Source: Planctomycetota bacterium (GTDB taxonomy: Bacteria > Planctomycetota > Phycisphaerae > Phycisphaerales > SM1A02). From it: a stretch of DNA of 5,018 nucleotides. Position 1 is the stretch's first letter, and the number at the start of each line of letters is the position of its first letter. The stretch covers positions 8,878 through 13,895 of the forward strand of contig QWPU01000041.1 in NCBI GenBank assembly GCA_003671065.1. The letters run 5' to 3'. This document shows positions 1 to 5,018 of the stretch, in pieces. The notes under the pieces are model-generated. The model had not been told where the DNA came from, did no database searches, and saw nothing but the letters and a program-made list of their open reading frames with translations. A program made the position numbers and the translations under genes.

Positions 1-557
1 GCGCAGGCGAGCGTGACTTCGAGGAGAAGGTCGCCGACAACCTGGTCTACATGACCACGATGCAAACTGAAACGCTCTCAGACCATCTCTATGTTGGCAC
101 CTACAAAGAGATGATGCAGCACGGGCGCGAGAACGATTCGTTGTTGTCTGCGTGGACTGATGCGGCGGGCAAGCCAAACCTTTCGCTCATCGATGTGCAG
201 CATTTCCGCACGGAATTGCATGTGCAGGGATATCACTTGCGATCTGATTGCGGACTCGTTCTGCGCACGCAGTCGATGGTGCAGATCGTGACTCCAAAGC
301 CAGCGAGCGCGGGTTCAACCAGCGCAGCGAAGGGCGGCAAGGCGGCTCCTGAGAAGAGCGGTCGCGGCGAAAAGTCAGGAAGCCGAAGTGGTTCATCGCG
401 TTCATCAAGCGGCAAGGGTGCAAGCAAGCGCGCGTCGAGCGCGAGCACGACTGACGCGCCGACGCCAGACACTGACACGGACGGCGCAACTCGAAGCATT
501 GGCCGCGGCGAATCGAATGTGTCGAGTCGTCCTGCCGGCGGCGGGCGCGCTCGCTGA
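1..557 (+). CDS. Unrecognised protein with basic Ser/Gly/Lys/Arg-rich tail, 5' end outside window
   Basis: The reading frame is open from the window edge (first complete codon at 3) to TGA at 555-557, giving 185 visible residues, so the true start is upstream. ATG codons at 51 and 60 lie inside what looks like continuous coding sequence (AGERDFEEKVADNLVY before the first Met). The first ~100 residues look like a folded soluble domain of mixed helical and beta character, with no signal peptide or membrane segment visible. I do not recognise the family. The last ~80 residues are low complexity: Ser, Gly, Ala, Lys and Arg, a short acidic Asp/Thr stretch, then Arg/Gly. Such tails are often disordered and can bind nucleic acid, but that is inference. 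The stop overlaps the start of the uracil-DNA glycosylase gene by one base, so the two are probably translationally coupled, and a DNA- or RNA-related role is possible but unproven. Confidence 0.72.
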   Translation, partial: AGERDFEEKVADNLVYMTTMQTETLSDHLYVGTYKEMMQHGRENDSLLSAWTDAAGKPNLSLIDVQHFRTELHVQGYHLRSDCGLVLRTQSMVQIVTPKPASAGSTSAAKGGKAAPEKSGRGEKSGSRSGSSRSSSGKGASKRASSASTTDAPTPDTDTDGATRSIGRGESNVSSRPAGGGRAR

Positions 558-1564
558 TGAGCCGACGCGGCACGCTTGAAGTCATGACGGATGTGCTGCT
601 GGGAGTTGACGATGTGCCTTTGCCTGTTGGTGCTTCGCGCGCGGCGCTCAAACAAGTTGTTGAGCAAATTGTTGAGCAAGTTGCGCCGCGAGTAGCCACG
701 CCGAACGCGCGCGTCGAAACCGTTCGTGCGCCTGTAGCGAATCGCGGATTCGAAGCGGAGTTGTTTGCCGCGCAAGCACAAGCGCCGCACGCGCCAGTCG
801 AGCCACTCACAGTTGAAAGCAGCAGGCGTACTCCTGCGCCGTCTGCTGCGAGCGAGCAAGTACCACGACAACGCGTGCTCATTGATTCAATCGTTGCGCC
901 AAGTAGTGATTCACCACTTGGACATTCACCCTTTGGAGATTCACCGAGCGAGCGCCTCGCAGCGCTTGAGTTGCAGCACTCGCAACAGTGTCCGCACTGC
1001 GCGAGTTCCACGAGCCCGACGCGCATCGTGTTTGGTGAAGGCGATCCTTGCGCAGAACTGATGTTCGTCGGTGAAGTTCCGAGTAGCGACGATGACACCG
1101 CTGGCAAACCCTTCGCTGGCGCTGCAGGTGACAAACTCAACGAGATGATCAAAGCGATGGGATTGCGTCGTGATGAGGTGTATCTGGCGCACATTCTCAA
1201 GAGCGCGGTGAAATGCGCGCCGAATGAAACTCGCGCTCCAACCTTCGCTGAACTCAGCGCATGCGGGCCATACCTCTTAGCGCAATGTTCGATCATTCGG
1301 CCGAAAGTGATCGTGTCGCTCGGTGGTCCAGCAACCAAACTCATGCTAGCGACCGATCTCGGCATCAGTGTGCTGCGCGGCGCATTCACTTCGATCACCC
1401 TTGGCTCTGCGAGCGGCGCGCCTTTCAGCGTGCAAGTGATGCCGACATACCACCCTGCATATCTGCTTCGCAATTACACCATGGAAACTCGGCGCGAAAT
1501 GTGGAGTGATCTCAAGCAAGCGCTTGCAGCGATTGGCCGCTCGCTTCCCGTCAAGGCGAGCTGA
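557..1564 (+). CDS. Uracil-DNA glycosylase, family 4 (iron-sulfur type), with long N-terminal extension
   Basis: Predicted to excise uracil from DNA as the first step of base excision repair in the cytoplasm. The 335-residue product has a catalytic domain from about 140 to 330. It shows motif A as GEVP (172-175) followed by an acidic stretch and GKPFAG (183-188, Phe186 the likely uracil-stacking residue), then VIVSLG (251-256), LRG and the C-terminal motif PTYHPAYLL (296-304, His299). Four Cys fit the 4Fe-4S ligands: Cys145-x2-Cys148 and Cys220-x15-Cys236. Family members are usually near 200-230 residues; here residues 1-135 are an extra Pro/Ser/Ala-rich, probably disordered region with short repeats. 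Odd points: motif A has Ser where Gly is usual, and the T-N-V-V-K-C segment reads AHILKSAVKC, so the expected Asn is absent and about four residues appear inserted. ATG at 557 overlaps the upstream stop; ATG at 584 (Met10) is an alternative. Neither has a clear Shine-Dalgarno site. Confidence 0.9.
   Translation: MSRRGTLEVMTDVLLGVDDVPLPVGASRAALKQVVEQIVEQVAPRVATPNARVETVRAPVANRGFEAELFAAQAQAPHAPVEPLTVESSRRTPAPSAASEQVPRQRVLIDSIVAPSSDSPLGHSPFGDSPSERLAALELQHSQQCPHCASSTSPTRIVFGEGDPCAELMFVGEVPSSDDDTAGKPFAGAAGDKLNEMIKAMGLRRDEVYLAHILKSAVKCAPNETRAPTFAELSACGPYLLAQCSIIRPKVIVSLGGPATKLMLATDLGISVLRGAFTSITLGSASGAPFSVQVMPTYHPAYLLRNYTMETRREMWSDLKQALAAIGRSLPVKAS
653..688 (+). repeat. 12-bp tandem repeat in UDG N-terminal extension
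   Basis: Units CAAGTTGTTGAG (653-664) and CAAATTGTTGAG (665-676) differ at one base, and a third partial unit starts CAAGTTG at 677. In the UDG frame they encode a KQVVEQIVEQVA segment, a short amphipathic stretch. The unit length is a multiple of three, so copy changes keep the frame. Confidence 0.7.
908..952 (+). repeat. 15-bp tandem repeat encoding a D/H-S-P-x-G pentapeptide
   Basis: Three 15-bp units are seen: GATTCACCACTTGGA (908-922), CATTCACCCTTTGGA (923-937) and a diverged GATTCACCGAGCGAG (938-952). They encode DSPLG-HSPFG-DSPSE at UDG residues 118-132, just before the Cys145/Cys148 pair, so this is a flexible linker built by in-frame duplication. Confidence 0.75.
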
Positions 1565-2012
1565 GCACGGGCACTCGCACGATGATCGTCACGGGTCCAT
1601 CGTTCTCGAGTTCCACTTTCATCTCAGTTCTGAAGCGACCAGTTTCGACGGCGATGCCGTGGGCGCGCAGCGCTTCGACAACATGCGTCACGAGTGGCTC
1701 CGCAATCTCAGGTCGCGCAGCAGTCACAAAACTCGGTCGGTTGCCACCACTGCAATCACCCGCAAGCGTGAACTGACTCACCACAAGCATCGAGCCGCCA
1801 ACTTCCGCGAGCGCGCAGTTCATCTTGCCCGCGTCATCTTCGAAGATTCGCAACTTGCGCAGTTTGTCAGCCATCTTGTCAGCCGCGCGCGCGTCGTCAC
1901 CGACTTCAATGCCCAACAGCACCAACAGTCCACCCTTGGCGGAAAGACTTCCAACGATGACGCCATCGACGCGCACGCACGCACGCGAGCAGCGTTGCAC
2001 AAGGGAAATCAT
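1551..2012 (-). CDS. dtd: D-aminoacyl-tRNA deacylase (Dtd)
   Basis: Cleaves D-amino acids, and glycine mischarged on tRNA-Ala, from tRNA in the cytoplasm, protecting translation from wrong-chirality or misacylated substrates. At 153 residues it matches the usual length of about 145-150. Visible family motifs are the N-terminal Q-R-C-S-R-A strand, LLVLLGIEVGD (29-39), LRIFEDDAGKMN (54-65), the signature SQFTLA (79-84, with catalytic-site Thr82), NRPSF (91-95) and the C-terminal NDGPVT (137-142). That last motif contains the Gly139-Pro140 pair, which corresponds to the Gly-cisPro motif that rejects L-aminoacyl substrates. The start ATG (2010-2012, minus strand) lies 6 nt after the TAA of the upstream Memo-family gene and has no clear Shine-Dalgarno site, so co-transcription and coupled translation are likely. 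The 3' end overlaps the convergent UDG gene by 14 bp, so no terminator lies between them. Nothing essential is missing. Confidence 0.96.
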   Translation of the reverse strand: MISLVQRCSRACVRVDGVIVGSLSAKGGLLVLLGIEVGDDARAADKMADKLRKLRIFEDDAGKMNCALAEVGGSMLVVSQFTLAGDCSGGNRPSFVTAARPEIAEPLVTHVVEALRAHGIAVETGRFRTEMKVELENDGPVTIIVRVPVLSSP

Positions 2013-2018
2013 GCTCGA

Positions 2019-3242
2019 TTACCGCGCCGCAGCAAGCAACACCATCGACGCCGTCGACACGAGCGCCTTGCCTTGTTCATCAACCGCTTGACGGTAATCA
2101 ATGAGTTCGATCGCGCTTGGCTTCGCAAGTTTCGCAACAGCCGCCATCGCACCGACTGAAGTCCAACGCGTTGGATTCTTCGTCTCAAGCATTCCAGCCA
2201 CAAGCGCGTCAGGGCTATCAATGAACGCTTTCATCATCGCGCGGTCATGGGCTTCAACTTCACGACGACGCTGATCATTGACATCCGCTTGCTCGCCATA
2301 CGCAGGACCCGCGTGCGAAAGATCGGCGCTTGCGATAAACAGCGTGCGTCCACCTTCAGCCGCAAGCACTTCATCAAGCACATTGATGAACTCCTGCATG
2401 CCAACGCGCGCGCCGTCATCCGCAATCAAACCGATGTTTGGATCGGGAATGAGCGCCGCAACAACGGGCACATTGCCGAAGAGATGCTGCACCCACAGCA
2501 ATTGCAATTGAATCGAATGCTCAGGCAGATGATCGAGGATGTCCTTGAACAACTTGTCGCCAGTCTTCGTGCGCAGTCGCGCAATCACGCCAGCGTCAAC
2601 AGGCACGCGACCAAGCGGCGACTCGAATCCGAGATCGCTCACCGTGACGCCGTCACCAAGACCGAAGTGATTGGAACCAAGAATCACCACGCGATCAGGC
2701 TTCGGACCCTTCGCCACAGCGCGGTAGCTCGCAGCAAACACAGGATGCCCGCGCTGGTAATCAAGGTGGCACGCCACGAGTCCGCAGATCGGTTCATCGA
2801 TCCCTGAATCCTCCGCCTCATCGAGCCATTGCTCGAGTTGCTTACGAATCACAGCAGGATCTTCGCCAAGCGATTTGGTAGCCGCCGCAGGAAACGCGCC
2901 GGCCGCCACCAACTCCGCCTTCTTCTTGTCTTCGAGTGCTTCGCAGGTCGGTCCCCATACGAGTCCAAACTCATCGAGCTTCTTCAAGAGCTCAACCAAC
3001 GGCGCCGCGTCGGTGATCTTCATCGCGACAACAATCTCATCAACGGTGCGAGTGCCATTGAAAAGTTGCATCACTTGAAACGCTTGCGGAGGAACCACCA
3101 TCATTTGCGAACTCAGTCCGCAGGGGTCCTGTAATCCGAGGAATAACTGATTCTCGCGCTGCATTGGCACTGGATGAATGCGTCGAAGGGCAGGGCGCGC
3201 GAGATGTTCTGGAAGCGTTTCGGTGCTCATGTCGTTGCTCAT
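2019..3242 (-). CDS. amrB: Memo-family protein (AmmeMemoRadiSam system protein B) with N-terminal winged-helix-like domain
   Basis: From ATG 3242 the product has 407 residues; ATG 3230 (403 residues) is equally plausible. Residues ~15-100 (PALRRIHPVP, LQDPCGL, then FNGTRTVDEIV) resemble the PqqD/winged-helix-like segment often found ahead of bacterial Memo domains. A charged linker (~101-150) follows, then a Memo domain to the end. Memo belongs to a fold related to LigB-type non-haem iron dioxygenases. Visible putative metal or active-site positions are His159 (ACHLDYQRG), His192 (GSNHFG) and Asp307/His310 (ASADLSHAG). The position that usually holds a Cys in an R-I-C-G motif (Cys244 in human MEMO1, from memory) reads RWTSVG here (359-364), with no Cys. 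The substrate is unknown. The AMMECR1 and radical SAM partners that give the system its name are not in this window. The frame stays open upstream to 3563, but that extension is repeat-rich and covers the divergent regulatory region, so I exclude it. It is probably the first gene of an operon with dtd. Confidence 0.88.
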   Translation of the reverse strand: MSNDMSTETLPEHLARPALRRIHPVPMQRENQLFLGLQDPCGLSSQMMVVPPQAFQVMQLFNGTRTVDEIVVAMKITDAAPLVELLKKLDEFGLVWGPTCEALEDKKKAELVAAGAFPAAATKSLGEDPAVIRKQLEQWLDEAEDSGIDEPICGLVACHLDYQRGHPVFAASYRAVAKGPKPDRVVILGSNHFGLGDGVTVSDLGFESPLGRVPVDAGVIARLRTKTGDKLFKDILDHLPEHSIQLQLLWVQHLFGNVPVVAALIPDPNIGLIADDGARVGMQEFINVLDEVLAAEGGRTLFIASADLSHAGPAYGEQADVNDQRRREVEAHDRAMMKAFIDSPDALVAGMLETKNPTRWTSVGAMAAVAKLAKPSAIELIDYRQAVDEQGKALVSTASMVLLAAAR

Positions 3243-3254
3243 GTCGTTGCTCTT
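3219..3254 (-). repeat. 12-bp tandem repeat across the amrB start
   Basis: Read on the minus strand: AAGAGCAACGAC (3254-3243), ATGAGCAACGAC (3242-3231), then a diverged ATGAGCACCGAA (3230-3219). The duplication creates two in-frame ATG codons 12 nt apart, giving MSNDMST at the N-terminus, and leaves the start ambiguous. An AAGAG lies 9 nt before ATG 3242, but neither ATG has a strong Shine-Dalgarno site. Confidence 0.75.
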
Positions 3255-3327
3255 GTCCGTGAAAGTAAAGGATCTGGTCACGCAGTTCGCTTGATTCGTG
3301 CGTCGAACCCAACGCCGGCCACGAGGG

Positions 3328-3363
3328 TGGACCGAGGGGTGGACCGATGGCCGGACCGAGGGG
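3328..3363. repeat. 12-bp intergenic tandem repeat, three copies
   Basis: Units TGGACCGAGGGG (3328-3339), TGGACCGATGGC (3340-3351) and CGGACCGAGGGG (3352-3363) are contiguous and differ at one or two positions; GAGGG just before (3323-3327) may be a remnant of a fourth. On the minus strand in the amrB frame it reads as SVRP-SVHP-SVHP, but it lies upstream of the likely start. It could be slippage-derived filler or an array of protein binding sites. Confidence 0.7.
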
Positions 3364-3382
3364 CAGACAGTGTAACGGTGGG

Positions 3383-3414
3383 CTTTGTGACAGGCGGGTT
3401 CATTTTGCACAAAG
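3383..3414. promoter_or_regulatory. Inverted repeat, possible operator
   Basis: CTTTGTG (3383-3389) and CACAAAG (3408-3414) are perfect reverse complements separated by 18 nt. The right arm also begins a short palindrome CACA-AAG-TGTG (3408-3418). The dyad spans the predicted -35 area of the plus-strand promoter candidate, where a repressor or activator dimer could bind. No regulator is identified. Confidence 0.35.
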
Positions 3415-3427
3415 TGTGTTGTAGAAT
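3399..3427 (+). promoter_or_regulatory. Candidate sigma70-type promoter for the DUF1573-ankyrin gene
   Basis: TAGAAT at 3422-3427 matches the -10 consensus at five of six positions. With a 17-nt spacer the -35 position is TTCATT (3399-3404), which is weak; TTGCAC at 3405-3410 is a better hexamer but only 11 nt away. If used, transcription would start near 3434 and leave a leader of about 150 nt containing the 3482-3503 hairpin. Confidence 0.3.
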
Positions 3428-3481
3428 CTGCTTTCGCTTCAACTCGGTTCAACGCCGATCGGTAAGAAGTCCGATACAGAG

Positions 3482-3503
3482 CGACCGCCTTGATAGGCGG
3501 TCG
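3482..3503 (+). promoter_or_regulatory. Strong hairpin in the predicted 5' leader
   Basis: CGACCGCCT (3482-3490), loop TGAT, AGGCGGTCG (3495-3503): a perfect 9-bp GC-rich stem with a 4-nt loop. No T-run follows on either strand, so it is not a typical intrinsic terminator. It could stabilise the leader, bind a protein, or form part of a larger RNA fold; if DNA-level, it is also a palindrome for a dimeric protein. Confidence 0.55.
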
Positions 3504-3550
3504 TGTGATAGAACGAGGCAGCAGTACAGTTCGAAGACAGACCGAGACTT

Positions 3551-3563
3551 GTGGCGATGCCAC
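3551..3563 (+). promoter_or_regulatory. Small hairpin ahead of the ribosome binding site
   Basis: GTGGC-GAT-GCCAC forms a 5-bp stem with a 3-nt loop, ending 11 nt before the Shine-Dalgarno sequence. Short stems of this size arise by chance, so function is uncertain. Confidence 0.25.
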
Positions 3564-3574
3564 TCAAACCCCCC

Positions 3575-3580
3575 GAAGGA
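3575..3580 (+). promoter_or_regulatory. Shine-Dalgarno site fixing the start at 3588
   Basis: GAAGGA lies 7 nt before ATG 3588, an ideal spacing. The other starts in this window lack a comparable site, so this one decides the start of the exported protein. Confidence 0.75.
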
Positions 3581-3587
3581 AATCGAT

Positions 3588-5018
3588 ATGCGATGTGATA
3601 GTTTGACCTGTGGACGCACGAAGCTTTCAAGCACACGAAGCGTTCAAACACTTGCCAGTCTCGTTCTTTCAGTCATGATGGCCGGCAGCGCTTTCGCGCA
3701 AGGTGCAACTCCACCCGCCGCCGCTCCTGCAACTCCGCCGAAAGCGGTTCCTGCAGCGACTCCCGCTGCGACTCCCGCAGCAGCTCCGCTCGCGCCGCCA
3801 GCATCGATCGATGAGCCAGTGCTGCCGATGCAGAAGAATCCGCAAGTCAAGCCAGATCCTGCTCGCACTCGCGAAGCGATTAGTGCGACGGGCGTGCGTC
3901 CCCAGGCTCCAACTTCGGCCACGGAACAAGCGACTGGGGTCAAAGGCGGGGAGCCAGTCAAGGGCGGCTTGGATCCATCGCAAAACATCGCTGATCCAAA
4001 CGAAGCACCAGTCATGGTGTTCGAACCCGCCATCGCTGACATGGGCGAAATGATCGCGGACACTCCAAAGACCGTCACGATCAAGCTGCGCAACGTCAGC
4101 TCTGAGCCGATCCGCATCACCAAGGCTGTTCCAGGTTGCGGCTGCACGACGCCGACTTGGCCGAAGGATCCGATTCCACCGGGCGGCACAGGCGATTGCG
4201 AAATCACCCTCAAGCCAGGCGCAACGCAAGGCGTGACCCTCAGCAAGAAAGTCACCTTTCAGATCGAGAATCACAACCCAGTGATCCTCACAGTCGAAGG
4301 CAAGGTCGTGGCCTATGTGCTCATGACTCCGTCGATGCTCGACTCGCCAACCGACTCGAGCCCGTCACCTGCGCCAGGAAGTCCAATCACGCTTGAATCG
4401 ACTGAGAATGTCGCCTTCAAGATCACTGAGATTTCGCCGCCGGTCGTGAAGGATCCACCAACCGAAGCCGCGACCAAGCATGTGCTCACGGTTGACTGGG
4501 CGAACTGGGAAGAGGCGGGTCGTTCGCCAAAGATTCTTATCAAGACTGACAATCCAAAGGCTCCGACGATGACGATGCTCGTCAAGCGCTCGATGAGCAA
4601 GAACGCTCCGATGGCGCCTGAAGGACCGAAGCAACCAACCGGTCCTGGCACGACTGATCTCATCAACGCAATTCGCGATGGCGACCTTGCGAAGGTGAGT
4701 TCGATCATCGCGTCTGGCGCCGATGTGAACGAGCACGACAAGGCTGGTTCGCGCACTGCGCTGCATTGGGCCGCCAAGAGCGGCAACCGTGCGGCACTCG
4801 AAGCGCTCATCGCTGCGAAAGCTGATCTCAACGCACAAGACCGCCAAGGTCGCACTCCACTCTGGAGCGCGGTTGAAGGCGACCTCGAAACCGTCAGCTA
4901 TCTGCTTGCAAATGGCTCGAATGTGAACGCTCGCGATCTCATCAAGTCCACGCCACTTCTCTGGGCGTCGGGATTTGGTAAGCCTGAGACCGTTGCATTC
5001 CTGCTCTCTAAGGGCGCG
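3588..5018 (+). CDS. Exported DUF1573-ankyrin repeat protein, 3' end outside window
   Basis: The frame is open from ATG 3588 to the window edge: 477 residues, no stop reached. Residues 1-37 form a Sec-type signal peptide: a basic n-region (Arg2, Arg10, Lys12, Arg17), a hydrophobic core (~20-36) and a likely cleavage after SAFA (Ala37). A Pro/Ala/Thr-rich linker (~40-140) follows. Residues ~143-250 fit DUF1573, an Ig-like beta domain: a VFEPAIADMGEM strand, the hallmark GCGCT (183-187, Cys184 and Cys186), then PIPPGGTGDCEI and a TVEGKVV strand. A second beta segment (~265-335) ends in LIKTDNPKAPTMTMLV, as in other DUF1573 proteins. Ankyrin repeats start near 356: ~356-386, 388-419 (TALHWAAKSGN), 421-452 (TPLWSAVEGD) and 454 to the edge. 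Ankyrin repeats usually mediate protein binding, so a periplasmic or surface scaffold role is likely; the exact function is unknown. Confidence 0.9.
   Translation, partial: MRCDSLTCGRTKLSSTRSVQTLASLVLSVMMAGSAFAQGATPPAAAPATPPKAVPAATPAATPAAAPLAPPASIDEPVLPMQKNPQVKPDPARTREAISATGVRPQAPTSATEQATGVKGGEPVKGGLDPSQNIADPNEAPVMVFEPAIADMGEMIADTPKTVTIKLRNVSSEPIRITKAVPGCGCTTPTWPKDPIPPGGTGDCEITLKPGATQGVTLSKKVTFQIENHNPVILTVEGKVVAYVLMTPSMLDSPTDSSPSPAPGSPITLESTENVAFKITEISPPVVKDPPTEAATKHVLTVDWANWEEAGRSPKILIKTDNPKAPTMTMLVKRSMSKNAPMAPEGPKQPTGPGTTDLINAIRDGDLAKVSSIIASGADVNEHDKAGSRTALHWAAKSGNRAALEALIAAKADLNAQDRQGRTPLWSAVEGDLETVSYLLANGSNVNARDLIKSTPLLWASGFGKPETVAFLLSKGA
3753..3788 (+). repeat. 12-bp tandem repeat encoding Ala-Ala-Thr-Pro
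   Basis: Units GCAGCGACTCCC (3753-3764), GCTGCGACTCCC (3765-3776) and a diverged GCAGCAGCTCCG (3777-3788) encode AATP-AATP-AAAP in the linker after the signal peptide of the DUF1573-ankyrin protein. The length of this spacer may vary between strains. Confidence 0.7.

Larger units (their letters stand above)
3243..3587. other. Divergent intergenic regulatory region, about 345 bp
   Basis: This gap separates the minus-strand amrB-dtd pair from the plus-strand DUF1573-ankyrin gene and should carry both promoters. From the amrB side it holds a 12-bp tandem repeat (3328-3363), a 7+7 inverted repeat (3383-3414), a candidate plus-strand -10 box (3422-3427), a 9-bp perfect hairpin (3482-3503), a small 5-bp hairpin (3551-3563) and the Shine-Dalgarno site (3575-3580). 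I could not find a convincing minus-strand promoter for amrB. I do not recognise a known riboswitch class or a tRNA. Confidence 0.7.

Noticed and set aside
388..579. Small Arg/Ala-rich plus-strand frame across the gene 1-UDG junction
   Set aside because: It is an out-of-frame reading of the low-complexity tail, with no ribosome site. I also considered it as evidence of a frameshift in the upstream gene, but the main frame runs cleanly to a stop that abuts the UDG start.
187..1473. Long open frame of 428 codons on the minus strand opposite the UDG gene
   Set aside because: It is rich in Ser, Arg and Cys with no recognisable domain, and the opposite strand has clear UDG motifs. It is a shadow produced by the GC-rich codon use.
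1506..2159. Plus-strand open frame of 217 codons across dtd
   Set aside because: His/Arg/Ser-rich composition without domain features; the minus strand encodes a complete Dtd with all motifs.
3482..3510. Intrinsic terminator at the strong hairpin
   Set aside because: No T-run follows the stem on either strand, and there is no upstream gene on the plus strand for it to end.
3243..3563. 107-residue N-terminal extension of the Memo gene up to an ATG at 3563
   Set aside because: The extension has no domain-like sequence, encodes the intergenic 12-bp repeat as SVRP/SVHP, and covers the divergent promoter and leader. The family-like sequence starts only after Met 3242 or 3230.
3551..3600. Possible fluoride-type riboswitch, suggested by GGCGATG followed by AAACC
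   Set aside because: The required pairing and the downstream conserved segment are not present; GGCGATGCCAC is better explained as a small hairpin.
3644..4255. Minus-strand open frame with Gly/Ala-rich repeats opposite the DUF1573 gene
   Set aside because: It is the antisense of the Pro/Ala linker and DUF1573 domain; the plus strand has a signal peptide, ribosome site and known domains.

Overview
The window looks like chromosomal DNA from a GC-rich, Gram-negative-type bacterium. The best guess is a planctomycete, perhaps Phycisphaerae-like. This rests on the style of the genes: a secreted DUF1573 protein with a Pro/Ala-rich linker, a family 4 uracil-DNA glycosylase with a long disordered N-terminus, and a Memo-like protein with a fused N-terminal winged-helix-like domain. 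It is an inference, not a match. No phage, transposon, CRISPR, tRNA or rRNA was seen.

Layout. From 1 to 1564 there are two plus-strand genes whose stop and start overlap by one base (TGATG): the 3' end of an unrecognised gene with a basic Ser/Gly/Lys/Arg-rich tail, and a family 4 uracil-DNA glycosylase. They run tail-to-tail, with a 14-bp coding overlap, into a minus-strand pair spanning 1551 to 3242. Transcription order in that pair is a Memo-family protein (AmmeMemoRadiSam protein B type), then D-aminoacyl-tRNA deacylase (dtd), separated by 6 nt. A divergent intergenic region of about 345 bp (3243-3587) follows. It holds a 12-bp tandem repeat, a 7+7 dyad, a weak promoter candidate, a strong 9-bp hairpin and a good Shine-Dalgarno site. 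From 3588 to the window edge runs a plus-strand gene for an exported protein: signal peptide, Pro/Ala linker, DUF1573 domain with a GCGCT motif, a second beta-type segment, then at least four ankyrin repeats. It is cut by the window end.

How the genes work together. The UDG and Dtd are quality-control enzymes, for DNA and for tRNA charging respectively, but they lie on opposite strands and nothing here shows they are co-regulated. The Memo protein and Dtd probably share a transcript. The DUF1573-ankyrin protein is divergently transcribed and should act in the periplasm or at the cell surface.

The most interesting points are the DUF1573-ankyrin architecture of the exported protein, the non-consensus active-site segments in the UDG and the Memo protein, and several short in-frame tandem repeats (12 or 15 bp units) scattered over the window. 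I saw no convincing new multi-gene system.
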